Assembly: GCF_902635505.1 (NCBI RefSeq)
Contig: NC_045429.1
Span: forward strand, 428,137,669-428,201,668
From: Sarcophilus harrisii
Lineage: Eukaryota > Chordata > Mammalia > Dasyuromorphia > Dasyuridae
Direction: 5' to 3'
DNA: 64,000 nucleotides
This document shows, one piece after another, positions 20,592-31,944 of the stretch (positions are counted from its first letter, which is position 1; each line of letters begins with the position of its first letter). The notes under the pieces were generated by a model. It saw only the letters and a list, made by a program, of their open reading frames with translations, was not told where the DNA came from and did no database searches. A program made the translations under genes and the position numbers.

Positions 20592-21809
20592 GTAAGTGAT
20601 TCAAAACTCTGCAGGAAGACTTTTGAACAAGGATTTTCAGGAAAAGAATTGAGAGCCCCAAAGTAAGAGAGTTAAAGAGAAGTTGGAACTGAGGAGATGA
20701 ATAAATTTGGCTAGAGGGATCAAAATCATGGTGGGAAATCAAGCAGCATGAGGAAGGAGACTGTTGAGGAATAGAAGTTTGTTATTCTTTGTATTTATTC
20801 TAGACTGAACAAGATCAGATCTAGGTCTCTCCAGAAAGCACTAAAGTGCCAGGGGCACACCTGTTCTAATTCAAACAACAGCGAAGTGAGACCAACTAAA
20901 ATAGAACCAAGGGCCTTCCCAGAATGTCCTTGGAGAAAGAAATTTTGAGGAATTGTTGACTAGGGTATGACAGATCCCTGAAATCAAGATCATTGGTGTT
21001 CCATTAAAATGGGTAATTAACTATGATGCTCCCCAAGGGACTCTTAGCCTGGAGCTATGAACTTTTAAAAAAATAGATAGATAGATAGATAGATGACTAT
21101 GCTTGATTATAATTTGTTTCCTTTGTATTCCTATGTATTTTATTTTATGCATTTAATAATTTAAAAAGAAGCTTCATAAAACAACCACTATGACACATGC
21201 AAAAAAGATAAAAGTCTGTTGGATAGACAGGAATTTATGTACATATAAGCTTTATTTGCTAGTTCAATTGGATGTGAGGGGAGGTACAGGGGCCACCTCG
21301 GTCTTAAATTATGGTGTTTTAGATCAAAGTAGGATTTGCCTAATTTTTTGTGACTTTTTGCATGCATCTGTAGATATTTGCTCTTCTACTGAGGAATACT
21401 AAAAGCCACCCCCGCCAAAAAAATGTTGATTTAGAATTTAAGAAAAAGATAATAAGATACAAAGACCAGAAAGAGAGAAGGGCCCAATGGTCATAACTTT
21501 TCATGAAGCTGAGAGATGTGAATTCCAAGAGTATTATGGATTAGACCTTATAAGAGAAGGAATCTGAAGCATCTGGTCCTCTGAGTCAAATTAGCCTCTG
21601 CTTTCTTGGAATTCTCTGCCTCCATGAAGCCTGGGTTGATGACCCCATAAGTCAGCCCAAACAAAACTGACTGGATAAAAAGCTTGCACGTCTCTCCTTT
21701 TTGGATACAAGAGGAATCTAGTCACTTGTCACCATCATAATGTTCTTTGATCACAAATACAAACAAATTATTAACTGAGGTTTGATGTTTCTTCTGCATT
21801 GTCTTTCAG
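20592..21809 (+). other. LCE-B intron
   Basis: A 1,218-bp intron from GTAAGT to a TTGTCTTTCAG acceptor ending at 21809. It contains a DNA-transposon-like fragment with an (ATAG)n tract (21045-21180). A GGATACAA segment near 21702 matches the end of the LCE-A intron. No other gene is seen in it. Confidence 0.75.
21045..21180. mobile_element. non-autonomous DNA transposon fragment with (ATAG)n
   Basis: CTCTTAGCCTGGAGCTATGA resembles one end of the element at 24449-24774, and ATTTGTTTCCTTTGTATTCC plus TATTTTATTTTATGCATTTA match its interior. An (ATAG)n run (21069-21094) sits inside. Confidence 0.5.
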
Positions 21810-21826
21810 GTTGCACTTCTGCAGAA

Positions 21827-22315
21827 ATGTCCTGCCAGCAAAGCCAGCAGCAATGCCAGGCCCCTAAGTGCCCCCCTAAATGTCCACCAAAATGCCAGAC
21901 CCCTAAATGTCCTCCCAAGTGCCCACCAAAGTGTCCCCCCAAGTGCCCTCCCCAGGCTCCATGCCCTCCTCCAGTCTCTTCCTGCTGTGGTTCTAGCTCT
22001 GGAGGATGCTGCAGCTTGGGTGGATGCTGTGGGTCCAGCTCTGGGGGATGCTGCAGCTCTGGGGGGTGCTGCAGCTCTGGAGGATGCTGTGGCTCAGGTG
22101 GTGGCTGCTCCCTCTTTTCCCATCACAGGAGATCCCACAGGAGCAGGCGCCAGAAGAATGACTGCTGTGACAGTGGCAGCGGACGCAGCCAGCAGTCTGG
22201 AGGCTGCTGTGGTAGCTCTGGAAGCTCTGGAGGTTGCTGTGGGAGCTCTGGAAGCTCTGGAGGTTGCTGTGGGAGCTCTGGAGGCTGCTGTGGCAGCTCT
22301 GGAGGCTGCTGCTGA
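21827..22315 (+). CDS. LCE: late cornified envelope protein (LCE-B)
   Basis: A 162-residue paralogue of LCE-A with the same design: Gln-rich head (1-11), CPPK repeats (13-42) that keep every proline, [10 protein letters not shown] (46-55), Gly/Ser/Cys-Cys repeats (53-94), the basic [15 protein letters not shown] segment (96-110) and a Cys-Cys tail to residue 162. Cysteine is 35 of 162. Against LCE-A it gains one CCSSGG unit (6 residues) and about 20 residues in the tail, where [10 protein letters not shown] is repeated. The pair CC at 88-89 of LCE-A is C-S here (94-95), so one cysteine is lost. The ATG at 21827 is chosen because an open frame 15 codons longer would start at 21782, before the acceptor (21808-21809), in the intron. 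Expected role: cross-linked structural protein of the epidermal cornified envelope. Assignment is to the family, not to a specific human gene. Confidence 0.95.
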   Translation: MSCQQSQQQCQAPKCPPKCPPKCQTPKCPPKCPPKCPPKCPPQAPCPPPVSSCCGSSSGGCCSLGGCCGSSSGGCCSSGGCCSSGGCCGSGGGCSLFSHHRRSHRSRRQKNDCCDSGSGRSQQSGGCCGSSGSSGGCCGSSGSSGGCCGSSGGCCGSSGGCC

Positions 22316-22535
22316 TAATCTGATTCTCTTCACCAAGAGAAGCAACTTTATAATGGAATCGGTGGCTGATTTCCTTCCTCTTCCTCCCTTTTCTTCATCT
22401 CAAGATGTACCATGTAGAATCTGATCTCCAGAAACCCTTAAGTCCTCTGTGCCTTGGATTTACCTGATTTCAATTCCACTTTTCTCCTTTAGACATTGAC
22501 TATTTACAACATTAAATCATTTATTTATGACTCTA
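22316..22535 (+). other. LCE-B 3' UTR
   Basis: The UTR follows the TGA at 22313-22315 and runs to just past ATTAAA (22511-22516). It shares little with the LCE-A UTR beyond the poly(A) signal. The cleavage point is estimated. Confidence 0.6.
22511..22516 (+). promoter_or_regulatory. poly(A) signal ATTAAA of LCE-B
   Basis: ATTAAA in the context ACATTAAAT, as in LCE-A, with a T-rich, TGTCTCGTG downstream element. Confidence 0.65.
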
Positions 22536-23856
22536 TTTGTCTCGTGAAAATCATCTTTCTCTTTGTATCATCATGGTAGTGCTTTCCTTTCTAGTTAGAT
22601 GCCTAGAATCTCAGTTTTGCTTACTTAAAGGACAAATTCATATTTTGAAAACAATGCTGATCTTTTCTACTGTGTGTATATCTCAGTGTAAGAAAAAATC
22701 TGTACAATCAATTAGAAACATTTTACAATGGAAGGGACATTCTACAAACATACCCATTTTACAGATTAACAACCCCAGGGACACCAAATGATTTTCTTAA
22801 AGTCACTTATCAAATTAGGGGCCATGACTTCCTTAGTCCTTATCTAGTCTTATTTTCTTAATATCAAACTAATATTTGTAGAAATTTATGAAACAAATAA
22901 GTTATTCATTAAAATTGTCATTAAAGATGCAGAATCTGGAGTCAGGAGGCTTATTAGAGTCTGGTTTTGCCTCATTCTACCTGTAGCCAAGTCATTCAAG
23001 CTGTTTCCCACAATGTTATGTCTAAATGACTGCCCAGTTGATCTACATCTTCCTAAAATCTTCCTATCTCTGCCCCTTTCTTCAATATATTAATACTGAT
23101 TCATACATACTGTAGGTAGATGGGCCTTTATGGATTTGGATTCTTTATAGAACACAGCTCTGTTGTGGAAAGATAATTTCTATAAAGTTAATCACACTTT
23201 CCCACCCACAACAAGCATTGTGACATTGGAACATCACCACTTCCTTACCAAATCATGTTATATTTGGCAAAGTCAGAATGAGGACCCAGCTTCACTTCTA
23301 CCAGGAGTGTTGGCATTAATGTAGTATCAACTTACTGAGATCAATCCATGATGACTTTTCCCAAATCCAAGACTATAAATACACTTATTTACAACTCAAT
23401 TGAATTCTACAAACATTTATTAATTGCCTACTGTATGAAAGACAGAAGCAACCTAAAGAAAAGATGGGCTCAGTCTCTGGTTCAATTTCTGCCTTTCTCA
23501 CTTGACTAGTTGGGTAATTCCAAATTGCTAACTTTTTTGTACCTCCCACAACTCCCTGCAACTTAACTACTAAGTTGTTATTCTAAACTCAATGGTAGAG
23601 GGAGTTCTCTTACCAGGAATTCCCCACATAGATGAAATCACAATTCTTGTGTATGAGGTACTAGGTGCTGAGGATGTAAAAACTAGTCCCTAGTTTACAT
23701 TCTACTGGGATTTAAAATATGCACATACTTAGAAATTCGAGTAGGAAAAAAAAGGTAGGGCAGGAGTGGGGGGTTAATAACCTAGAAAATCAGAACGGTT
23801 TCATCCTGGAAGTAGTCTTCAATGGATGAAGAATGAAAAAGCATTTAGTAAGCCCT

Positions 23857-23940
23857 TATTATAATAAAATAATAATAATAATAATAATATAATATTATAA
23901 TAATAATATAATATTATAATAATAATCACATTATAATATG
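23857..23940. repeat. (AAT)n microsatellite with interruptions
   Basis: An ATAATA run with ATAATATT interruptions, following a CATTTAGTAAGCCCTTATTA repeat fragment. Confidence 0.85.
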
Positions 23941-24448
23941 GTGATGCATATACATGTAATCAAGCAAGTCCACACCCACAGAGAGCTTACATTTTAATAG
24001 AAAATAACACGTATAAGTGAGTGAAGACCACCTCTGGAGTATTTTGACCATGGAAAGATGGCCAAGAAGCAATAAGATGAGTCTTAGTCTGAGCTTGGTA
24101 AAGTGAATGAATGCTCATCTATAAGAAGCCCAGATCCTGGGATGGAGGAGGGGGCAGAATTTGAATTCCAGGTTGAAGTAGAGACTAGAACATCCATAGC
24201 CATGGGGAGGGAGTGCAATATTAGGCATGGGATGACATGTTAATTCCCAGAAGCAGGAAATTGAATGTTGATTTGAGGAACAGCTAGTTCCCCATTCAGA
24301 CTGGATTGTAGAGAATGGAAAGGGGAAGTTATAATGATACTGGAGAACCTTAAATGTCATTCTGAAGAGTTGGTTACCAGAGAACTCTGAGGTCCTATCA
24401 TTCACCCAAGTTACATATAATTCCTGTGTCAGACAAATTTTCTAACAT

Positions 24449-24774
24449 GGATTCTTAGCCTGGGGTCTGTGAACTTGTTTGTTTGGATTTTTAAGTATTA
24501 TGATTATATTTCAGTAAAATTCATTTCCTTTTGTAATCCTATGTATTTCATTTCATGCATTAAAAAAATCTGATTCAGAGAAGGGTCTCTATAAGAGGGT
24601 TAGTCTAAATCTATCAACTTAATTTTTTTCATAATTGTTTCAATGTGATTGGTTTCTTTGTAATCCTACATATTTTACTTGATGCATTTTAAAATATTAT
24701 TCTGAGGAGTCCATAGTCTTCATTCACCAGAATGCTGGAGAGGTCCCTGTGATACAAGAAAGGTTAAGAACCCC
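24449..24774. mobile_element. non-autonomous DNA transposon with terminal inverted repeats
   Basis: The left end GGATTCTTAGCCTGGGG and the right end, whose complement reads GGGGTTCTTAACCTTTC, form inverted termini. The interior contains two tandem versions of the TTTCCTTTGTAATCCTA and ATTTTATTTCATGCATT block (about 24518-24575 and 24650-24710), so one copy is nested or duplicated. The family resembles a mammal-wide hAT-like repeat, which I do not name. Confidence 0.55.
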
Positions 24775-25635
24775 AGATCTGCGGGGTCTCTGTGGTCCTC
24801 CCAACTCTTAACCCTCTGATCCTATCCCTATTCAAACAACAAAGGGGACAGCTTGTTTCTCTAGGCTTCACAGAGAATCAGTCAGTCTCTCTTTCCTCTT
24901 TAAGAAGCTACAAGGGAACACCCCTTGCATTCATTTGGCCTTTGCATTTTCTAAGGCATTTGCCTCAGAAAGAGCATGAAGGCCTGAAGGAGCATCACAG
25001 GGACTTCTGGAGACCGAGGGTGGGATCAAAGCTCTGGCTCAGCTGGAAACTATTTTACTAAGTAAAATACAGGTGAAAGAGAGAAGCCAAATCATCCCCC
25101 CCACCACCTCCAGCTCCTTCTCACAAGGCCTGCTTTGGGATGCTGTCCATCCCCTCACCACAGTCCCAAGCCCACCAGGAGGGGCAGGAGTCAAAGGGTC
25201 AAGAAGTTGTGACCAAGTTAGCAACATGGGAAACAGAAGGAAGGGACAAAAGAACAGAAAGTGGAAACAACCAAATGAATAAGGAAGCATGTTTCTTTGC
25301 TGAAAGAGAATAGTCAGGACATCGATTCATACTGAGAAAAAGGAGAGTGGAGGTGGGGAGAGAAGTTAATGGATGGGGTGGCCCAGCAGGGGTCAGAAGT
25401 CAGGAGGGCACTCAGGTGGACTAATTTGCCACTGATGCATATTCATTTTCTGACTTCAGCATGGAAGGGGGAGGGAGAGAACCAACTGTAGCCTTTGACT
25501 TGTCCTCTGTCTAGCTTCTGACACAGCTGTATTCCTCACTGTCTAAAGGAGGGGAGGGGTAGTTTAAAAAAAAAAAAAGCAAAAAAATGACAACAAAAAA
25601 TACAATCTTATTCTTAGTTTTCCAATAACTTTTTG

Positions 25636-25637
<2 letters not shown>

Positions 25638-25673
<36 letters not shown>
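25638..25673. repeat. (GT)18 microsatellite
   Basis: Uninterrupted GT dinucleotide run. Confidence 0.95.
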
Positions 25674-25675
<2 letters not shown>

Positions 25676-25814
25676 TTAGCTGTATAACAAATAACTGGTT
25701 TTTATGGATGGTTAAAAGACCAAAAAATAAATTACCTTTCCTCTCCCCCTTTCTTTGTCAATAGAGTTGATGTTTGGGAATTTTGTTTAAACAAGACTTT
25801 TTGACCTCTTTGAT

Positions 25815-25960
25815 ATAGATAGAAAGAGATAGATACATACAGACAGACAGACATAGATATAGATAGATATGTGTATATATATATATATATATACATATAA
25901 AGAGAGATACACATACATCTATACACACATACATATATGTGTATATGTGTGTCAAACATA
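25815..25960. repeat. compound ATAG/ACAT/TA microsatellite
   Basis: ATAGATAGAAAG, ACAGACAG, (TA)n and ACACATAC blocks in series. Open frames rich in Tyr, Ile and His on both strands are translations of these blocks. Confidence 0.9.
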
Positions 25961-26000
25961 TCTAACAATAAATCAGAATTATTTTTTGGTGAGTTGTACT

Positions 26001-26247
<247 letters not shown>

Positions 26248-26444
26248 ATCTCAGCTCCTCCTCAGGAACCTGTAGTTAAGGCTTCTCAAGGAAAGGAAAA
26301 TGCAAAATACTTAGGGAAATCCATAATTATTCCCTTCCTCTTCATCATCATCTCAATTGAGTATTCCCAAGGAGTATGATGCTATTCTGGGCATTATTGG
26401 GAGTAGCCTCAAAATGCTTACAAACATGATTGGTTCCAAGCAAA

Positions 26445-26640
26445 ACTCTGAAGTACTGGAAACAGAATGGTGAGTGGAAGGATTTTGGAGTCAGAGGAAC
26501 TGGATTAAAGGCCTGGATTTGTTTTCTATTTATTGCCCATATGACATTGGAAGGACAAATCAACTTTCCACCTTTAGGACTTAGTTTTATTATTTGTAAA
26601 ATGGGACTGGAATTGGGGTGATGAACTACTTGCTTTTAAA
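26445..26640 (+). mobile_element. MIR-like SINE
   Basis: TTTTGGAGTCAGAGGAACTG, CTATTTATTGCCCATATGAC and TATTATTTGTAAAATGGGAC keep the MIR order. Confidence 0.55.
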
Positions 26641-26999
26641 AATACTTTTATAAACAAGTATCTTTGGTGATCTTTGCTGCAGGGAGGCAGAAGTTGTTAA
26701 ATTACTTGAGTTCATGACTTCTGAGTTACAGTGAGCTGACTGGTATTTGCACTAAGTCTAGCACCAATATGAAAGTTCCTGAGAGAAGGAAGACACTAGA
26801 CTGCCCAAGGAGGGGCAATCTGGCCTACACTAGAAATGAAGCAGTGGGATCATATCTCTGGGAATCCTCTACCCTTCCATATGGCCAAGATTGGAAGACC
26901 TAATCAATTATATTTCTCTTTTGTTTTTTCTAATTTAACACTTTAATGTGATTTTTAAATTGTAAAATAAAAATGGTATCTAGCAAAACAATGATAATA

Positions 27000-27180
27000 A
27001 TAGCTAGCATTTTATACCATTTTAAGATTTGCAGAGCAATTTACAAATATAATTTTATTTTATCCTCATGACAATATTAGGAGATAGATGCTCTTATCAT
27101 ACCCATTCTACAGATAAGGAACCTGTGATAGACCGAAGTTAAGTGATTTTCCCAGAGTTAGGAGCGGCCTTAGTAATGAC
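27000..27180 (-). mobile_element. THER1/MIR-like SINE
   Basis: On the + strand: AATAGCTAGCATTTTATACC, AGATTTGCAGAGCAATTTAC, ATTCTACAGATAAGGAACCT and TAAGTGATTTTCCCAGAG, an inverted copy. Confidence 0.7.
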
Positions 27181-27264
27181 CAACTAATAATTTAATAGGC
27201 AAGATATATAGTAGTAATTAATTGTAATCTGTAATTACAAATTTCAAATTAAAACAGGCACATC

Positions 27265-27460
27265 AATCTAATTAATCATCACCAGCCCTTTCAGGAACTC
27301 TGATTCTATGAGCATCCCTGCATCTCAATAGAATTGGTTTCCTTTCTAATTCCAACTATTTTATTTAACACATTATAGAATATGATTCTAATAAGGGGTT
27401 CACAGAACTTTCCCGACTGTGCCAATGGGATCCAAGACACCAAAAACAATTAAGGACAAC
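27265..27460. mobile_element. DNA-transposon-like fragment, same family as 24449-24774
   Basis: AATTGGTTTCCTTTCTAATT, ATGATTCTAATAAGGGGTTC and CCAATGGGATCCAAGACACC match the interior and right side of that family. Confidence 0.45.
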
Positions 27461-27959
27461 TGGACCAGAGGATTTCTAAGATTCTGTCAGTTCAAATTCC
27501 TATGAAGCATATTTTTGGTGATTCTCATTTCATCTGTGTCTGCCCTAACTATGATATTCCCATCTTCAACCCCAGATACCTAGCGACCTCATACAATCCT
27601 TTCTTTCCTATTACTCTATCTGTAACTCTCTCACTCTCCCCAGTTCCTAGAAGGACCTCAAGCTCCTCACCTTTTTACTTCCTCGTCCTCCTGACCCCAT
27701 TAAAACTTACCTGGGATATATGAAGACAAATGCAAAGTGCTCTTTACAGAAATAAAGCATAAATTAGAAAGATTTTAGTTGAACATGATCAAACTGTGCC
27801 AATGTAATAAAGATGAGGATACTATCTAAATTATTTTACTTTTAGCATCTTGCCAATCAAATGAACTATATATATATTATCTGTGACCCCTTTTTTCTTG
27901 AAGGGGACAATCTATATTTAGTCCTTAGTCCCCTGTTTTCACTCTCCTCCTTCCCTTTA

Positions 27960-28185
27960 AAAGAAAGGAAGAAAAAAGAGAGCAAGAGAGAGAGTGGGGG
28001 AGAGAGGGAGGGAGGAATGAAGAAAGAGAGGAAGGGAGGGAGGGAGGAAAGGAGAAAGGGAAGGGAGGAAGGGAAAGAAGAAAGGGAAGAAAGGAAAGAA
28101 GGAAGGAAGGAAGGAAGGAAGGAAGGAAGGAAGGAAGGAAGGAAGGAAGGAAGGAAGGAAGGAAGGAAGAGAGGGAGGGAGAGAA
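27960..28185. repeat. (GGAA)n polypurine tract
   Basis: A + strand purine tract that begins as mixed GAAA/GAGA/GGGA and becomes a clean (GGAA)n run at 28097-28168. Confidence 0.95.
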
Positions 28186-28419
28186 AGTAATTGTTCTAGT
28201 TCTTGTCACTCTACTCTTTCTCAGTTCATACAGATCTATCTAAATCCATCTCTTTCATCATTTCTTACTGTACAATATTATTTTATTAATCCATGTACCA
28301 TAATTTTTAAGCCATTCCTAACTAATGAGGATGTCCTGAGTTTTCAGTTATTTGTTATTGTAATTGATGGAACCTCTTCTGGTTTTGATGGATCTCCCAA
28401 ATTCACACAGTTACTCTAT

Positions 28420-28421
<2 letters not shown>

Positions 28422-28479
<58 letters not shown>
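28422..28479. repeat. (AG)29 microsatellite
   Basis: Uninterrupted AG dinucleotide run. Confidence 0.95.
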
Positions 28480-28481
<2 letters not shown>

Positions 28482-28781
28482 TATTTTCCTCTCATTGGTT
28501 TGGCTGGAAGCATTCCATGACTGGACTGCCATGCTCCTGGAATTTATAATTTCAAACTCCCTTTCTGTTGAACCCAGACCAAATGGTATTTCTAATTCCT
28601 TTAGCAAAAAACAAGATATTTCTTGTATGACCATTATCTGTCTTTATTCAATGAGCAAAACACTGTATTTCCCTTAAATTGATAAAAGACTATTGCGTAT
28701 AGTAGATTGATTGATTTAAGCTAGAAGTCTGAATCTTTAGTGTTTGCCTTCATTGAATTAGATCAGAAGGCCTTAACTTTA

Positions 28782-28784
<3 letters not shown>

Positions 28785-28814
<30 letters not shown>
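28785..28814. repeat. (TA)15 microsatellite
   Basis: Uninterrupted TA run. Confidence 0.95.
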
Positions 28815-28818
<4 letters not shown>

Positions 28819-28839
28819 GTTATAGTCCCTCTTAAATAC

Positions 28840-29440
28840 AATATATGTGTACATATTTATATGGTTCTCTTGTTGCACAAGAAAAATCGGATTTAGAAAG
28901 GTAAAAATAACCTGGGAAGAAAAACAAAAATGCAAGCAAACAATAACAGAAAGAGTATAAATATTATGTTGTCGTCCACACTCATTTCCCAGTGTTCTTT
29001 TGCTGGATGTAGCTTCTTCTGTTCATCACTGATCAATTGGAATTGAATTGGATCCTCTCATTGCTGAAGATAGCCACTTCCATCAGAATACATCCTCATA
29101 CAGTATTGTTGTTGAAGTGTATAATGATCTCCTGGTTCTGCTCATTTCACTCAGCATCAGTTCATGTAAGTCTCTCCAAGCCTCTCTGCATTCATCCTGC
29201 TGGTCATTTCTTATAGAACAATAATATTCCATAACATTCATGTATCATAATTTACTCACCCAATCTCCAATTAATGGGCATCCATTCAACTTTACACTAT
29301 AATTAAAAAGAACTGCTATAAATATTTTTTCTTCATATGAATCCTTAGCCCCATTCTTTAATCCCTTTTAGATATAGGTCTAGTAATATGTCGATCTTGT
29401 CAAAGGGTTTTATCATTTAGTGACTTTTGGGTCACTAAAG
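28840..29440 (-). mobile_element. L1 3' region, antisense
   Basis: On the + strand, CTCTTGTTGCACAAGAAAAATC, CTCCTGGTTCTGCTCATTTC, ACTCAGCATCAGTTCATGTA, GAACAATAATATTCCATAAC and AATTAATGGGCATCCATTCA are the inverted order of the element whose sense copies lie at 40370 and 53620. A smaller piece of the same kind lies at 28225-28375. Confidence 0.75.
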
Positions 29441-29589
29441 CAATTTGGGTCCACTTTTTAAGCATTGAATCTAAATAAGTTCCTAAAATTCAAATTATCC
29501 TTATAACAGGAGTACAATATTTTGTATTTGATCTCTTTCCTTTTTTTTTGTCAATTACATTTCTTCATATCTTCCTCTCTCCCACTCTC

Positions 29590-29690
29590 TTTTCCTGCCT
29601 TCATCCCTCCCTCCCTCCCTCCCTTCCTTCCTTCCTTCTTTCCTTTCTTCTTTTCTTCCTACTTTTTCTCCTTTCTTCCTTCCTCTGTCC
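29590..29690. repeat. (CCTT/TTCC)n polypyrimidine tract
   Basis: CCCTCCCTCC followed by CTTCCTTC units. The + strand is pyrimidine here, opposite to the purine tracts at 26.0 and 28.0 kb. Confidence 0.9.
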
Positions 29691-29799
29691 ACATGGGGAA
29701 TCATGGACTTACATGTGGGTGCTCTATCCAAAAGAATGTAAATTTCCCAAAACAAAGCTCTCAAGAAACTAGGTCTTGGTACAGGTTATTGGGATTCAG

Positions 29800-30290
29800 A
29801 TGGAGTTACTTGAATATACCTTAAACCAAATCACTCTGGCTTTCACAGACTGGCCAATAAGTCCCAACCTAAGTTTCCGTTGGCCATTGTTTGGGTTTTG
29901 ATGGCTCAGAGTGACTGTAAATTACAACTTTCTCTTCTGGTCAGAAACCCTAAGAGTCCTCCCTTTCTAGATTGATTTTTTTTTTTTTGAGTAGGTAAAA
30001 GAGGTCATTTTTTGCCTCTTTTTTTTAACCCAGCCTTAATCATTGAGTGGGTAGTACCTCATACAAACTGAGACCTGGTAAAGACCTTAGCTTAAAAAGA
30101 TCAAGGCTATTTACTGCATCCAGGGCCATATCCAGTCATCATAATCTTGCCACTGGATCCTATGGCTCTGGTTGGTGACTTTGCAAAGCCTTACCTCACT
30201 TAAATCCAATTCACTTGCAAGTCAAGATATCTCCTTCCTGATATCATTGATCCTCTTTGTTAATAAAGAACAAACAACAACAATCTTTCT
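29800..30290 (+). mobile_element. marsupial SINE-like element ending in ACAACAAC
   Basis: A second SINE-like family: TGGCCAATAAGTCCCAACCT, TTGAGTGGGTAGTACCTCAT, ACCTGGTAAAGACCTTAGCT, TGGTGACTTTGCAAAGCC, CACTTGCAAGTCAAGATATC and an AAAGAACAAACAACAACAA tail. A 3' part of the same family lies at 41360-41500. The short repeat tail suggests mobilisation by an RTE-type LINE; that is inference. Confidence 0.6.
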
Positions 30291-31798
30291 CCACATAGAT
30301 TATAAGCTATTTATGCCCTTATATAACCCATGATAGAGAATCCCAATCTCTAGTTTTATAAAGATAAAGTTCTCTCTTGGAAGTTGCACCTTCAAATGAT
30401 ATCTTTAGCTCATTTTTCTCCAATGCAATGTATCTTTGGGGAACCTCTCAATATAGTTCAGGTCTAGCTTTCCACTTAAGTGCATAAAAGTTCCCAGTTT
30501 TTCTGCAAGTTTTCAAGATAACAATGTACATCATGTTTAATATATCTTTTATCTTACTATGCAGAAAATACAAAACTAAATAAAGGATTCAAATAAAAAT
30601 AAAGAGCAAATAAAAAGTTATAACTTTCCTTCCTTTCTGATGAGTCCCACTGTACACTCCAGAGGCCTCTAATATCTTATGATGTTAACCTAAAGGTCTG
30701 GATGCTTCATTTAAACCCCAATCATCCAAATCATTCCCAATAATAGTGGAAAACAAAGTTTAGAATTTTGTTCATTTGCTCTTTGTTTTTAGGTGATGGC
30801 TGCTCTTCCAGTTCTTGGGCAAGATGCTCAATTCCCTTCCTTTAAGATGCTGTTACTTCCCAAGAAGCTACCCTATATCTCTTTAGAAGGCTGGATTTTA
30901 GAACCCTCTTTTTTTCTAAGAACTCAGCAACTTGAGGAAATTCCTAATGAAGATAAATATCTTATCACCAGAGGCAACTCAATCTACTTTTGTGTGATTC
31001 TTTTATATCACACCAGCAATCTTCCTCTCTTTCTCTTCTGTCCCTTGCTTCTTCTAGCTTTGCCCTTGGAACCAAGCAGAACAATTCTAATCCATTGAAT
31101 TAATCTCCAGGAGTCCCTCAAATGTTAAATCTAGCAGAGGCACATGAGGGAGGAAGGCAGGATAACTAAGTATTGTTTTAAAGATAAGCCAGGAAACTCC
31201 TTGACTTGGGAACAAAGGCTAACAAAGGACCACCTGATAAACTCTGAAGTAGGTGATGAAGACAGGAACATTGAAATGGATGAAGCTTTATTGCCAAACC
31301 ACAGGATAATTAAACATGGATGGTGTTTGCCTCAAAGTTAAAAAATAGATTTCATCAGCATAGTAACACCCAAGTTGCCTGAAGCTCAGAGGGGTTAGGT
31401 TACTTGCTTAGGCTTCCATTGCTAGTTTAATGTCAGAGTCATGATTTGAACCCACACCAACTAGACACTAAGTCTAATACTCCCTTCGCTATACTAGTGG
31501 TCTCAAAGTAGTGTCTGGGATCTGTTGGGGGAACCAAAGTATGTGAAAAACTAACTAAAGAGTGGGAAAATAAATCATATACATGAATGTACTGGTAAAT
31601 GTTTAGTAATAGCCTTACAGAAGAAATCTATATGCAACACATTTTTTTAAAGTTTAATCTGCATTATTAATATTTTCTTAAATCTAACATAATAATTCAA
31701 GCCTGATTTATAGCATTTGCCACTTTCCAAGATATAAATGCCCACACTGAAAATGTAACCATTGGCTTTCTTGAACTGGTTTGAGCTAGCTCCAGCAC

Positions 31799-31878
31799 AC
31801 ACTCTCTGTCTCTCTGTCTCTGTCTCTGTTTCTCTGTCTCTCTGTCTCTGTCTCTGTCTCTCTCTGTCTCTCTCTGTC

Positions 31879-31941
<63 letters not shown>
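31799..31941. repeat. compound (TCTCTG)n-(TC)n-(AC)n microsatellite
   Basis: CTGTCTCT units grade into a pure TC run that switches directly to an AC run at about 31911. Confidence 0.95.

Positions 31942-31944
<3 letters not shown>

Larger units (their letters stand above)
17880..22680 (+). repeat. duplicon 2 (contains LCE-B)
   Basis: Counterpart of 4190-10300. Non-coding identity is patchy and low by eye, so the duplication is old. Insertions private to this copy include a roughly 420-bp repeat at 18425-18840 and a DNA-transposon-like fragment at 21045-21180. Duplicon 1 has its own private SINE and L1 insertions. Confidence 0.8.

Noticed and set aside
21782-21826. A 15-codon in-frame N-terminal extension of LCE-B
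   Set aside because: It begins before the splice acceptor at 21808-21809, so it would be mostly intron, and LCE-A and other LCE proteins start at MSCQQ.
21751-22424. Overlapping frames across the LCE-B coding exon
   Set aside because: Same reason as for LCE-A; no promoter, start context or family resemblance.
27861-28209. Arg/Lys/Glu-rich and Ser/Leu/Phe-rich ORFs
   Set aside because: Translations of the (GGAA)n tract on both strands.
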